Shown piece after piece: positions 11,001 through 20,085 of a DNA stretch of 64,000 nucleotides. Both the position numbers and the translations under genes were made by a program. This DNA is from an uncultured Tateyamaria sp. (GTDB lineage Bacteria > Pseudomonadota > Alphaproteobacteria > Rhodobacterales > Rhodobacteraceae). Within the stretch, counting starts at the first letter, position 1; each line of letters begins with the position of its first letter. The notes under the pieces were generated by a model. That model was not told the origin of the DNA and did not search any database. It saw only the letters and a list, made by a program, of their open reading frames with translations. The stretch lies in contig NZ_CANNGP010000022.1 of assembly GCF_947504105.1 (NCBI RefSeq), forward strand, positions 1-64,000, in the 5' to 3' direction.

Positions 11001-11971
11001 TGCGGGCAGCAGCCTTTGGCGTGCTAATGTCCACCCTCGCCGCGACCCCGCTTGCGGCGAGGGACTTTTCGTTGGACGTCCCGATTGAGTGTGACCTCGG
11101 CGCAGAATGTTTCATCCAGCAATATGTGGATCATGATCCATCGCACGACGCGAAGGATTTCCGCTGTTCAACCCTCAGCTACGACACGCACCAAGGCACC
11201 GATTTCGCCCTCCGGTCTCTTGACCAGATGCGTCGCGGTGTGAACGTGATTGCCGCAGCCCCGGGCACGGTCAAAGGCACGCGAGATGGCATGGAGGACC
11301 GGCTTTTCAACGACGAACAGAGCAGCCAGATCAACGGGCGCGAATGCGGCAACGGCGTTCTAATCGATCACGATGACGGTTGGAGCACGCAGTACTGTCA
11401 CCTCAAGCGCGGCAGCGTGACCGTCAAAACGGGAGACCAAGTGGGACCGTCCACCGTATTGGGTCAAGTGGGTCTCTCGGGGCGCACACAATTTCCGCAT
11501 GTGCATATGACCGTCCGCAAGGATGGCGAAGTTGTCGACCCGTTCGATCCTGATGGACACATACAATGTGGTGCTCCGAGCACAGAAACCCTGTGGCAAA
11601 CACCGCCGTCCTATCGTCCCGGCGGTGTGCTTGACGTGGGATTCTCCGACCGGGTGCCCGAGTTCAATGACATCAAGGCTGGCAATGCCGCCCTTCCGCA
11701 AATGCCTTTGGATGCGCCTGCAATCGTTGTCTTTGGCTACGCGTTCGGCAGCAAATCGGGCGACATAATGCACCTGCGCATCGACGGGCCCGATGGAACA
11801 CTGATTGATGAAAAGGTCGAAATAGAGCGCAATCAAGCGCAGTTCTTTCGTGCGCTTGGCAAGCAACGAACAACCGTCAATTGGCCCGGCGGTGAATACA
11901 CCGGCACGGTGATCTTACGCAGGGGCCAGCAAGAGATAAGTCGTTTTCAAGGCAAAACGATCATCAGGTAA
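11000..11971 (+). CDS. M23 family (LytM-type) metallopeptidase
   Basis: Encodes a 323-residue secreted peptidase with a signal peptide (about residues 1-20, ending TPLAA). The Zn site looks complete: H64 and D68 in THQGTDF, H134 in YCHL, and H167/H169 in PHVHM. LytM-type enzymes cut peptidoglycan cross-links, so this one probably acts in the periplasm on the cell wall. The C-terminal 120 residues (from about 205) form an additional uncharacterised domain. The start codon overlaps the clpA stop by one base (TGATG), so the two are co-translated. A terminator follows. Confidence 0.88.
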   Translation: MRAAAFGVLMSTLAATPLAARDFSLDVPIECDLGAECFIQQYVDHDPSHDAKDFRCSTLSYDTHQGTDFALRSLDQMRRGVNVIAAAPGTVKGTRDGMEDRLFNDEQSSQINGRECGNGVLIDHDDGWSTQYCHLKRGSVTVKTGDQVGPSTVLGQVGLSGRTQFPHVHMTVRKDGEVVDPFDPDGHIQCGAPSTETLWQTPPSYRPGGVLDVGFSDRVPEFNDIKAGNAALPQMPLDAPAIVVFGYAFGSKSGDIMHLRIDGPDGTLIDEKVEIERNQAQFFRALGKQRTTVNWPGGEYTGTVILRRGQQEISRFQGKTIIR

Positions 11972-12028
11972 AGTGCAGTTTCACTGCCCCATCCTGATAT
12001 TAAGTCTATTGCTGTGATAAAACTGTGA

Positions 12029-12056
12029 GGCGCACGTGTCCGTGCGCCTTATTTTT
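12029..12056 (+). terminator. Terminator after the M23 peptidase gene
   Basis: A perfect 7-bp GC stem (12029-12035 with 12042-12048, loop 12036-12041) is followed by TTATTTTT on the plus strand. It ends the clpA-M23 transcript. The T run overlaps the stop codon of the convergent leftward gene, so the two transcription units meet with almost no spacer. Confidence 0.8.
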
Positions 12057-14205
12057 CGGTAAACTTCAACTCGATCCGTCTGTTTTGCGCACGTGCATCA
12101 ATAGTATCCTCGGGATTGATCGGCTGGTACTGCCCGAAACCGTTGGCCGATAGCCGATCCGGCGGAAGCCCCAGGAAATTGACCATGTACCGCACAACCG
12201 ACAAGGCACGCGCCTGGCTCAGTTCCCAGTTGTCCGCAAATTCCCCCTGCCCCGACAAGGGAATGTTGTCCGTGTGTCCGTCGACCTGCAATACCCAGTC
12301 TATGCCATCCGGAATATCATCTGCGACACCGCGCAGAATACCTGCGATATTCCCGATCTCACGCTGCCCCGCCGCCGACAAGTTCGCACCGCCCGGCGGG
12401 AACAACACCTCAGACGAGAAGACAAAGCGATCCCCAACAATACGCACCCCTTCTTGCGCCCCCAACACGTCGCGCAACTGGCCAAAGAATTCTGATCGAT
12501 AGCGCTCCAAGTCTTGCGCCTGTGCTTCCAGCCGCTTGCGCTCGGCTTCTTCCAGCTCGCGTCGCCGACGCTCCTCCAAAGCGGCCCGTGCGAGGGCGGT
12601 ATTCAGATCGCGACCAAGCGTGCTCAATTGCACCTCTTTCGCAGCATCCCGCGCGACCGCGTCATCCAGCAGAGCCTGCAATTGGCCCAGTTGCGTGCGC
12701 AGTTGCGAGACCTGCTGGTTCAACAGTTCAGTCTGCCGCTGCGCCTCCAATGTGGCAGCTTCTTCAGTGCTCAAAGCGGTCCGTGCAGCAGCCAGCAAGG
12801 CCGCCCTCTCTTCAGCCGCCGAAGTCTGGGACGTCAGCGCCTCCTCCGCCGCCAGCTTCGCGGCAAGCGCTGCCGCCAGTTGTTCCCGTACATCGGCATT
12901 GCTGCTGCCCTCAGCCTGTGCATCGGCAAGGGCCGCATCACGCGCTGCCAAAATGCTGGCCAGTTGCGTGCGCAATTCTGTCAGATCGGTCTCCTGCGCA
13001 GCCACTTGACCTTCCACGGCAACCTTCTCGGCTACGGTCGCCGCCAAACGCGCGCGCAGATCTGTACGCTCAAGATCCAGCGCGGTAAGACGTTCCTCGA
13101 CCAAGGTCATCTGAGCCTGAACGTCTGCTAAGGTTTGCGATGCTTCCGTTCCGGCCTCTGCCTCGATCAAGGCCGCGGCCAGGCGCGCCTCCAGGCTGGC
13201 TTGCGCTTGGGATAAGGCAGTCCTTTCTGCATTTGAGGTATCAAGCGCGGCCAAAGCTGCCGCCAACTCGGCCTCCAAATCCCCGATACGCGTCTGCGCC
13301 TGCGATGCAGAACTGTCCGAATCCTGTGCTGTCAAAAGGGCGGCAGCCAGACGGTCGTTCAAATCCTTCTCCGCCGCACGTGCCGCCGCCAAAAGGGTCA
13401 GCGTGTCCTCGGCCTCCTGCCGCTGGGCTTCCAGCGCCAGAGTCATGGCCGTCAGTTCTGTATCTGCATTCTCCAACCGCGCGCGCAGGGCCGCGGCTGC
13501 CGCAGCTTCAGCCAAGCGCGCAGCTTCTTCCTTACTCAGCGCCTCTTGGGCCGCGTCCAGGTCGGCTTGCAGCGCTGTGGCCTGATCCGCGCTGGCAGCA
13601 TTCCGGCTGCGCAGATCTGCGATCAGGGCTTGCAACGCATCCGTGCGGGCGGCCGCAAGGCGCGCCGCTTCCACCTGCTCGTCCACCTCATCCCGCGCCG
13701 CCGCCAATGCCAAGTTCAGCGCCTCCTGTTCAGACAAAAGTCGCGTCTGTTCTTGTTCAAGCCCGGCCACGTTCTCAAGCGCCGTGTCACGATCAGCGAT
13801 CAGTGCGGCGACCTGCGCCTCGAAACTGGTGATGCGCGTTTGAGCCTGCGCAAGCTGCGTGGCCTGCGCATCCCGTTCAGCCGTCAGCGCCGCAATGGTC
13901 GCTGCCTGTGCATCTACCTGCGACCGGGTGTCGGTCAACGTCGCGTTCAGCGCCGACAGGCGGGCATCCAGCTGGTTTGCCCGACGCTCTTCCAGCCCAA
14001 GCGCCTGCGCCAATGCCGCCACTTCACCGGCCAGTTGGTCCAATTCGTTTTCCTGGCCCGAGATCGTCTCGCGCAGCACAAATTGCACGATCATAAAGAT
14101 CGTCAGAACAAACATCAGCACCAGCAGTAGCCCGGTCATCGCATCCACGAAACCCGGCCAGATAGACGCCTGGAACCTTTGTCCTGTGCGTCGCGACAGC
14201 GCCAT
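12049..14205 (-). CDS. MotB/OmpA-like protein with long periplasmic coiled coil
   Basis: Encodes 718 residues. One transmembrane helix (about residues 20-45) starts with GFVDAMTGLL, whose aspartate D21 sits where MotB-type stators carry the proton-binding Asp. Residues about 50-560 are an Ala/Gln/Glu-rich heptad coiled coil. Residues about 575-718 form an OmpA-like peptidoglycan-binding domain with DGHTDN, NWELSQARALSV and RRIELK. MotB itself is about 300 residues, so the rod is greatly extended. It lies 2 bases after a MotA/TolQ-like gene. I infer an ion-driven stator-like complex anchored to the wall, but its output is unknown. Confidence 0.85.
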   Translation of the reverse strand: MALSRRTGQRFQASIWPGFVDAMTGLLLVLMFVLTIFMIVQFVLRETISGQENELDQLAGEVAALAQALGLEERRANQLDARLSALNATLTDTRSQVDAQAATIAALTAERDAQATQLAQAQTRITSFEAQVAALIADRDTALENVAGLEQEQTRLLSEQEALNLALAAARDEVDEQVEAARLAAARTDALQALIADLRSRNAASADQATALQADLDAAQEALSKEEAARLAEAAAAAALRARLENADTELTAMTLALEAQRQEAEDTLTLLAAARAAEKDLNDRLAAALLTAQDSDSSASQAQTRIGDLEAELAAALAALDTSNAERTALSQAQASLEARLAAALIEAEAGTEASQTLADVQAQMTLVEERLTALDLERTDLRARLAATVAEKVAVEGQVAAQETDLTELRTQLASILAARDAALADAQAEGSSNADVREQLAAALAAKLAAEEALTSQTSAAEERAALLAAARTALSTEEAATLEAQRQTELLNQQVSQLRTQLGQLQALLDDAVARDAAKEVQLSTLGRDLNTALARAALEERRRRELEEAERKRLEAQAQDLERYRSEFFGQLRDVLGAQEGVRIVGDRFVFSSEVLFPPGGANLSAAGQREIGNIAGILRGVADDIPDGIDWVLQVDGHTDNIPLSGQGEFADNWELSQARALSVVRYMVNFLGLPPDRLSANGFGQYQPINPEDTIDARAQNRRIELKFTEK

Positions 14206-14207
14206 GG

Positions 14208-15416
14208 TCAGCTATCCCCTGCGGAGTGGCCTTGGCGGTTGCGATTGTTGCCGCCGGGCTTGCGCCCTTGGCCCCGCGGCTGGCTGAGCGCTGTGGCAAG
14301 GGCGGAGATATCAGTGCGCAGTTCCGCCATCGTTTCCTGTCGACCTGCGCTGATTTCTTCGAGAATACGCAGCATCTGAACGTCGATAGACCGCAACCGC
14401 ATCCTGCTTTCAGCGTCGATCCCGTCGCCTGTGCCTTGCCGTTCGATCACATCAATCAAGCGTTCCTGCCCGTCGGCCACCCGCGCCAACGCATCGTTGC
14501 CACCGCCTTGAGCCTCAAGCCGGGCAGTCATGCGGTCAACGGAGTCCGCCAACAGGCCCAGCTTTTCATCGACCATGGATCGGCTGACATCCGATTGGGT
14601 GAACATGGTCTGCAGGCTCTCCATCTGTTCAGCGAGATGATCGATCACACCTGCCATCGCACTTTGATCACTGCCGCCTTCGCCATCGGTCAAACCGAGG
14701 CGAGTTATGGAACTGAGCCATTCCTCAAGCTCGCGGTAGAAGCGGTTCTGCCCGCGCCCTGCAAAAAGTTCGAGCAGCCCAACGATCAACGAGCCGGCCA
14801 AACCAAGAAGGGACGACGCAAAGGCAACGCCCATACCGCCCAACTGCGCCTCAAGCCCCGTCATCAAGCGGTTGAACACCTCTACACCACCTTCGCCTTC
14901 TTGCGGGGCGAGGCTACGGATCGTGTCCACGACCGCCGGTACCGTCGTGGCAAGACCATAGAACGTGCCCAAAAGGCCGAGGAAAATCAGCATGTTGACG
15001 ATGTAACGCGTGATATCACGCACTTCGTCTATCCGCGTCGCTACCGAATCCAGAATAGACCGAGTGGACGTGGCAGACAGCTGCATCCGCGCGCCACGCG
15101 ACCGCAAGAGCGACGCAAGCGACGCAAGCAGTTGCGGCGCCTTAGTTTGCGCATCCGCCCTGTCGCTGGCAAACTCTTCGATCCAGCGCACGGACGAGAT
15201 CAGCGAAAACACCTGCCAGAAACAGGCAATCACCCCGATCACAAAGACCACAAGGATAAACCCGTTCAGGTAGGGGTTCGCCTGGAACACAGGCAACACG
15301 CGAGGCAGTGCAATCACCGCGCCAAACAGCGACAGCCCCAGTACAAAGACCATGGCGAAAATCTGTTGGACCGGCTGCGAAAAATGCGGCTGTGCCTTGG
15401 GTGTGGTCTGTGCCAT
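14208..15416 (-). CDS. MotA/TolQ/ExbB-like proton channel protein
   Basis: Encodes 402 residues, from an ATG preceded by AGGAG. Hydrophobic helices are seen at about 20-45, 52-75, 140-165 and 185-210; the last pair (LIFLGLLGTFYGLATT and GGMGVAFASSLLGLAGSLIV) is the MotA/TolQ/ExbB channel signature. A cytoplasmic segment separates the helix pairs, and a roughly 180-residue C-terminal tail with coiled-coil potential ends in a basic Gly/Asn-rich stretch. It is immediately followed by its MotB-like partner. In known systems a pentamer of this family surrounds a dimer of the partner and uses proton flow to drive motion. No Tol, Exb or flagellar genes are nearby. Confidence 0.88.
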   Translation of the reverse strand: MAQTTPKAQPHFSQPVQQIFAMVFVLGLSLFGAVIALPRVLPVFQANPYLNGFILVVFVIGVIACFWQVFSLISSVRWIEEFASDRADAQTKAPQLLASLASLLRSRGARMQLSATSTRSILDSVATRIDEVRDITRYIVNMLIFLGLLGTFYGLATTVPAVVDTIRSLAPQEGEGGVEVFNRLMTGLEAQLGGMGVAFASSLLGLAGSLIVGLLELFAGRGQNRFYRELEEWLSSITRLGLTDGEGGSDQSAMAGVIDHLAEQMESLQTMFTQSDVSRSMVDEKLGLLADSVDRMTARLEAQGGGNDALARVADGQERLIDVIERQGTGDGIDAESRMRLRSIDVQMLRILEEISAGRQETMAELRTDISALATALSQPRGQGRKPGGNNRNRQGHSAGDS

Positions 15417-15490
15417 AGCGTGGCTCCTGACCCCTGCTCTGTTCTGCTTTTGCAGCAATCTATCGGCTTTTGTGCCCAAGCGCCAAGGAT

Positions 15491-16021
15491 TTATGCCAGT
15501 ATCGCTGCGACGCGGCGTGACAGCCAATCAAGGTCGGAATCAGCCACGCCCATCTCGGTTAGATGCTGCGCCGTGTTATACAAGTATTCACTGTTTGGGC
15601 CCCGTCCGCCATGCGCGTGCGCAATGATCTGGGCCTGCTCTTCCAGCGGCAGGCCGCCGCAATACTGTACGTGATCTGGATCGATCACATATGTCACTGC
15701 CTCGATCCGCGTGCCATTGGCCAGGTCCACGTCCAGCATCTTTTCCAGGTAGGCGGACGAGATCAGTTCGCGTTCCCTGAGATAAGCCAGCGTTGCGTCT
15801 TCGGTCCCCGGCTCCACGCGCAATGCCACACCCTCACACGCAGCATCGGCGGCTGCATCAAGAGCAAGAACAAGCCCGGGTTCTGCCTCGGACCCGCGGT
15901 GGTGGATCGACCGCATGCAAAACGACCGCGCCCAACCCGGCAAAGTGCCGCGCGCGGCCTCGGCCACTTCGAAGCCGGGGTTCCAAAGCAGGCTGCCATA
16001 GCCAAACACCCACATGGTCAT
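15491..16021 (-). CDS. ChaC-like gamma-glutamylcyclotransferase
   Basis: Encodes a 176-residue cytoplasmic protein. The N-terminal VFGYGSLLWNPGF is the nucleotide-like substrate loop of the ChaC/GGCT family, and the ERELISSAY region carries the candidate catalytic glutamate. ChaC enzymes release 5-oxoproline and Cys-Gly from glutathione. The start ATG has an AAGGA site; a second ATG two codons later is possible. It is divergent from the DUF2125 gene. Confidence 0.88.
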   Translation of the reverse strand: MTMWVFGYGSLLWNPGFEVAEAARGTLPGWARSFCMRSIHHRGSEAEPGLVLALDAAADAACEGVALRVEPGTEDATLAYLRERELISSAYLEKMLDVDLANGTRIEAVTYVIDPDHVQYCGGLPLEEQAQIIAHAHGGRGPNSEYLYNTAQHLTEMGVADSDLDWLSRRVAAILA

Positions 16022-16087
16022 TGTTACTGGTCCTTTTGCTGCGCTGTGGGGTAGACCCGATTTGGCAAGAAAGGGAAAGGGGCGCGC

Positions 16088-17086
16088 ATGCGCAAAGTAA
16101 TGTGGATCGTTGCACTGGCCGCGCTAGCCTGGTGCGGCTGGTGGTGGGTCGCCTCAACCGGGCTGCGCAGTGCCGTGCAGACGTGGTTTGACGCGCGCCA
16201 GGCTGACGGATGGCAAGCCGAATTGCGCGAGGTTGATGGCGGCGGCTTTCCCCTGACGCTGCACGCCGGGTTGCGGGACATCGCGCTGGCTGATCCACAG
16301 GCCGGGCTCGCGATCCAGACCGAAGCCCTGGACATCTCTGCTCCGGCCTGGTGGCCCGGTGACGTGGTAGTGACCCTTGATGACGACCCCATCCTGGTTG
16401 CCTCGCCTCTTGGGCGCTCGCTGCTGACCATGGCAGACGGGGTGATGGCCATGAACCTGCACCCGGGTACAACCCTCGAACTTGAGGCGCTGGGATGGAC
16501 CGCGGGACCATGGCAGGTGAATGACCAGGACGGCCTGCAAATGCAGGCCAACGACCTCACTCTGACCATGGAACAGACCGATGGCGCGCAATACGCTCTC
16601 ACAGCCAGCGCGGACACCTTCGCCCCCGGCGCCCCGATCAGAAGCAATCTGCGTTTGCCAGACAATTTCCCGCGCGCGTTCGACAGCTTGCAATTGCGGG
16701 CCGACGTCACCTTTGACCAGTCTTGGGATCGACGTGCGTTGGATCAACGTCGTCCGCAACCACGTATCATCGAACTGCATCTGGTCGAGGCGATCTGGGG
16801 GGATCTGAAGTTCAACCTGACGGCAGATCTGACAGTCGACGCCACTGGTGTCCCCGCGGGGACAGTCGCCATTCAAGCCGAAAACTGGCGCAAAATGCTG
16901 GACATGTCGGAAACGGCTGGATTGCTGCCAACCCAATTGCGAAGCCAGGCCGAGGGTGTTCTGCAAGCCCTGGCCGGAGCGTCGGGCAATGAGAGCACAC
17001 TTGATGTCGAGCTCTCCATACGGGACGGTGCCATACGCCTTGGCTTTATCCCCTTGGCCCCAGCACCGCGCCTGATCCTGCGCTGA
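16088..17086 (+). CDS. DUF2125 family membrane-anchored periplasmic protein
   Basis: Encodes 332 residues. A single N-terminal hydrophobic segment (about residues 4-23, Trp-rich) should act as a signal anchor, and the rest is predicted periplasmic beta-rich sequence. The pattern (WRAELREVDGGGFPLTLH-like, DISAPAWWPGDV) is that of DUF2125, common in Alphaproteobacteria and, as I recall, resembling AsmA/DUF945-type lipid-trafficking proteins. The function is not established. It converges on the extensin-like gene with only 13 bases between. Confidence 0.75.
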   Translation: MRKVMWIVALAALAWCGWWWVASTGLRSAVQTWFDARQADGWQAELREVDGGGFPLTLHAGLRDIALADPQAGLAIQTEALDISAPAWWPGDVVVTLDDDPILVASPLGRSLLTMADGVMAMNLHPGTTLELEALGWTAGPWQVNDQDGLQMQANDLTLTMEQTDGAQYALTASADTFAPGAPIRSNLRLPDNFPRAFDSLQLRADVTFDQSWDRRALDQRRPQPRIIELHLVEAIWGDLKFNLTADLTVDATGVPAGTVAIQAENWRKMLDMSETAGLLPTQLRSQAEGVLQALAGASGNESTLDVELSIRDGAIRLGFIPLAPAPRLILR

Positions 17087-17099
17087 AGCGCGTCAAAGC

Positions 17100-17882
17100 C
17101 TACCTACAGTAGGTACCACCGCGGTAACGGGCCGTGTCGAAGTGAAAGTGATCTCGGTGAAACCGGTCCGAGTTCGGGCCCAGTACGGTTCCAAACGGAC
17201 CACATGCCGCCTTGTGCATGGATCGCAACGCCCTGCGATGCCGCGAATTCCAGTCGTTCAGCACAGTCAGCGTGGTCCCATCGTTCAACTGGAAGCCCGA
17301 GATGTCGATGGCGCGCCCCTTGCCATGCTCGGAAATCCGCGCGCCCGGCTGGTTGTTGCGGGTCCGACAGGCGTAGTGCGTCGCCACGCGGTAGCTGGCC
17401 AACCCGCCGCCCTTGCTGCGCAGCGCGGGCTTGGCGCCCCGCTCTGTCCAGCTTTTTAGCGCCTTGGCCGTGGTACAATCCATCAGCGCCGACTGGCTCA
17501 GCGTCACACCCGAGACCGAGCGCAGCCGCACAGCCTCGGATATCCCGCAACCATTGATGCGTCCCGGCACAAAGCCAACCACATCTCCCTGCAAGTCCGG
17601 ATCACCACAAACCTGACCGCGACGCCGTTCAGCCCTGCGCGCCATGGCTTGTTCGACGATCGCTCCGGGTCGTAGCGTCGGACGCAAAGAGGTCGCACTT
17701 TCAGGCAAGATCGCCGCCGACGGAACGGCCGAAGCCACAGTCGGCACAACCGGCGTCACGACCGCGTCCCGTACGACGTTTCGGGCGTCTGTACCGGCTC
17801 GGGCCACGGGCCGCTTTGATGTATCAGGTGCCGCAACCGCAAGGCCCGCGGCCAGCATCAGACTGAGCGCCAGCACTTTCAT
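17100..17882 (-). CDS. Extensin-like family protein (M15-like metal site)
   Basis: Encodes 260 residues with a signal peptide (about residues 1-18). The C-terminal domain is of the bacterial Extensin_2 type: CGISEAVRL, ISEHGKGRAIDISGF and RDHFHFD. These His/Asp motifs match the zinc site of M15/VanY-type carboxypeptidases, so I infer a periplasmic cell-wall hydrolase or binder. The start overlaps the tyrC stop (ATGA), giving translational coupling with the aromatic/histidine genes, which seems a chromosomal habit rather than a shared pathway. Confidence 0.82.
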   Translation of the reverse strand: MKVLALSLMLAAGLAVAAPDTSKRPVARAGTDARNVVRDAVVTPVVPTVASAVPSAAILPESATSLRPTLRPGAIVEQAMARRAERRRGQVCGDPDLQGDVVGFVPGRINGCGISEAVRLRSVSGVTLSQSALMDCTTAKALKSWTERGAKPALRSKGGGLASYRVATHYACRTRNNQPGARISEHGKGRAIDISGFQLNDGTTLTVLNDWNSRHRRALRSMHKAACGPFGTVLGPNSDRFHRDHFHFDTARYRGGTYCR

Positions 17883-18811
17883 CGTTGCGCCCCACGGCCA
17901 AAGTCGGGCGCATCGGTGTCTTGCCCGGCTTCGATGATCCCACGGCGGATGGCGCGGGTGTGCGTGAAATAGTCGAACAGGTGATCCCCGTCACCGGTAC
18001 GGATGGCGCGTTGAAGCGCAAACAGTTCTTCTGTGAAGCGCCCCAGTATCTCCAGCGTCGCATCCTTGTTGGTCAGAAAGACGTCACGCCACATCGTGGG
18101 ATCGCTCGCCGCGATGCGGGTAAAGTCCCGAAATCCAGCAGCAGAGAACTTGATGACCTCGCTATCCGTCACACGCCGTAGATCGTCAGCGACACCAACC
18201 ATCGTGTAGGCAATCAAGTGCGGGATATGGCTGACCACGGCGCAGACGCGGTCGTGATGCTGTACATCCATCCGCTCGGTCATAGCCCCAAGCGCCGACC
18301 AATACCGTTCCACATTTGCCACGGCGGTCGCGTCCGCATCGTCAGGAATTACGATCAGAGTCCAGCGGTTGTCATACAGCTCCGCAAACCCGGATTCTGG
18401 GCCGCTGTGCTCAGTCCCGGCCATGGGGTGCGTGCCCACGAAATGAACGCCTTGAGGCAGGTGCGGTACAACCGCATCAAACACCGCCTGTTTTACAGAG
18501 CCAACGTCGATCACCGTGGCGCCGGGTTTAAGCCCGCCTTTGATCTCTGCCATCACTTGGCCCATCGCGCCCACAGGGACAGCCAGCACCACAAGGTCAG
18601 CATCTTGTACAGCCTCGGCAGCCGTGTCCGTCACCGTGTCGCAAAAGCCAAGGCGCCGGGTTGTGTCGCGCGTTGCCTCGGACCGCGCGTACCCGCTGAT
18701 CGTCGTGGCAGCACCGGCACGCTGTGTGGCCCACGCCATCGAACCCGCGATCAGGCCAAGCCCGATAAAGGCGATCTTCTCATAAATCACGCTCAAGATG
18801 CGTTCCGCCAT
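17879..18811 (-). CDS. tyrC: Prephenate/arogenate (cyclohexadienyl) dehydrogenase
   Basis: Encodes a 310-residue NAD(P)-dependent dehydrogenase of tyrosine synthesis. The Rossmann motif GLGLIAGSMA is at residues 17-26. THPMAGTEHSGPESGFAELY is the prephenate-dehydrogenase signature, with catalytic His in the first motif. There is no chorismate mutase or ACT domain, so it is a monofunctional enzyme. The ATG start overlaps hisC by 19 bases; a GTG at 18790 is an alternative that removes the overlap. Downstream it overlaps the extensin-like gene. Confidence 0.9.
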   Translation of the reverse strand: MAERILSVIYEKIAFIGLGLIAGSMAWATQRAGAATTISGYARSEATRDTTRRLGFCDTVTDTAAEAVQDADLVVLAVPVGAMGQVMAEIKGGLKPGATVIDVGSVKQAVFDAVVPHLPQGVHFVGTHPMAGTEHSGPESGFAELYDNRWTLIVIPDDADATAVANVERYWSALGAMTERMDVQHHDRVCAVVSHIPHLIAYTMVGVADDLRRVTDSEVIKFSAAGFRDFTRIAASDPTMWRDVFLTNKDATLEILGRFTEELFALQRAIRTGDGDHLFDYFTHTRAIRRGIIEAGQDTDAPDFGRGAQR

Positions 18812-19875
18812 TCAGTCAGGGCCGCAATCACGCGGCCTGTTTGGTCTGCATTCCCCACCGTGATGCGAATACCTTCGGGAAAGCCATAACCGGCGACGCG
18901 GCGCACGAGGATGCCGTCGGCATTCAAAGCCGCCTCAGCCGCATCGGCTTCGGCCACCGTGGCAGCGCGGGCCAGAACGAAGTTTGTATCGCTCTCATCG
19001 CAGGCCAATCCTAGCTGGCGCAGTGCACCGATGAGCCGGGCGCGTTGATCAGCATTCAAGGCTGCGCAGTCCTCGACCCATTTGATGTCTCGCACTGCAG
19101 CCTCCGCAGCGCTCAAGGCGACGGTAGATAGGTTGAAGGGTTGGCGGATACGCGTCATCACATCGATTATGTCCCTTGGGCCATATCCCCAGCCCACACG
19201 CAAGCCGCCAAGGCCATAAATCTTGGAAAAGGTTCGCGTCATCAACACGTTGGGACGCGTTCTCGCCAAGGCAAGACCGCCATCATACCCATCTGCATAT
19301 TCGGTATAGGCCCCATCGATCACAAGGATCACATGCTCCGGCACGCCATCGGCGAGCCGAACAACCTCTGCATCCGGCAGGCGCGTGCCAGTGGGATTGC
19401 CGGGATTCGCCAGCAGCACGATGCGAGTGCGTTCGGTGACAGCACTCAGAATAGCATCCACATCCACAATCCGGTCCCGCTCGGGCACGCATACAGGCGT
19501 GGCACCAGCCATGTTGGCCAGGATCGGGTACATCGAGAATCCATGAGCGGTGTGGATGATCTCATCCCCCGGACCTGAAAACGCCTGCGTCACGAACTGC
19601 AACACCTCGTCACTTCCGACACCACAGATCACTCGGTCCGCATCCACGTTCCACACTTCGGCAATGGCCGCGCGCAAAGCGGCGTGATCGGTCGAAGGAT
19701 AGCGATGCATGTCACTTGCCGTCCGCGTGAGGGCGTCAATGGCCGCCGGGCACGGCCCTGCTGGGTTCTCGTTTGAGGACAGTTTCAACACGTTCTCCAC
19801 ATCCGCCAAGTACGACGCCCCGCCCTGATAAAGCGCGATGTCCATGATGCCGGGTTGCGGTGTGATGCGGGTCAT
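18793..19875 (-). CDS. hisC: Histidinol-phosphate aminotransferase
   Basis: Encodes a 360-residue PLP enzyme that transfers an amino group to imidazole acetol-phosphate in histidine synthesis and, in many bacteria, also to aromatic keto acids. The substrate loop LSSNENPAGP is at 32-41, NPGNPTGT near 158 is the PLP-binding motif, and the Schiff-base lysine is K218 in TFSKIYGLGGLRVGW. A GGAGAGG site supports the ATG. The adjacent tyrC makes a dual role in tyrosine and phenylalanine synthesis plausible. Confidence 0.93.
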   Translation of the reverse strand: MTRITPQPGIMDIALYQGGASYLADVENVLKLSSNENPAGPCPAAIDALTRTASDMHRYPSTDHAALRAAIAEVWNVDADRVICGVGSDEVLQFVTQAFSGPGDEIIHTAHGFSMYPILANMAGATPVCVPERDRIVDVDAILSAVTERTRIVLLANPGNPTGTRLPDAEVVRLADGVPEHVILVIDGAYTEYADGYDGGLALARTRPNVLMTRTFSKIYGLGGLRVGWGYGPRDIIDVMTRIRQPFNLSTVALSAAEAAVRDIKWVEDCAALNADQRARLIGALRQLGLACDESDTNFVLARAATVAEADAAEAALNADGILVRRVAGYGFPEGIRITVGNADQTGRVIAALTEWRNAS

Positions 19876-20085
19876 TGATCCTCTCCGTTCGTCCGAGATG
19901 TTTTAGGGGCGTCCGGACAGAGTGGCTAGGGGCAAAAGCACGCAAACTCCAGTCGGCACAGAGAAGGGCCGTGACTTGCCGTCCCGTGGGCGGCTCGAAG
20001 CGGTTCATCGTTCCCATTTACCGATGGGGCCATATCACGCGCAGACCGAGATGTAGCGGCACCTTCGGCTTGATCCGTTCTAGGC

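Noticed and set aside
12514-14130. Several open frames antisense to the coiled-coil gene and repeated Ala/Gln codon runs that look like DNA repeats
   Set aside because: The pattern follows from the heptad-repeat protein sequence and GC-rich codons. No exact direct repeat of significant length is seen.
12049-15416. A Zorya-type anti-phage system suggested by the MotA/MotB-like pair
   Set aside because: The flanking genes are a ChaC-like protein and an M23 peptidase unit. No ZorC, ZorD helicase or ZorE is present, and the partner's rod-and-OmpA layout differs from ZorB.
14226-15674. A 482-codon rightward open frame opposite the MotA-like gene
   Set aside because: It is antisense to a well-supported membrane protein gene with its own AGGAG site. 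The translated product is Arg/His-rich without domain signals.
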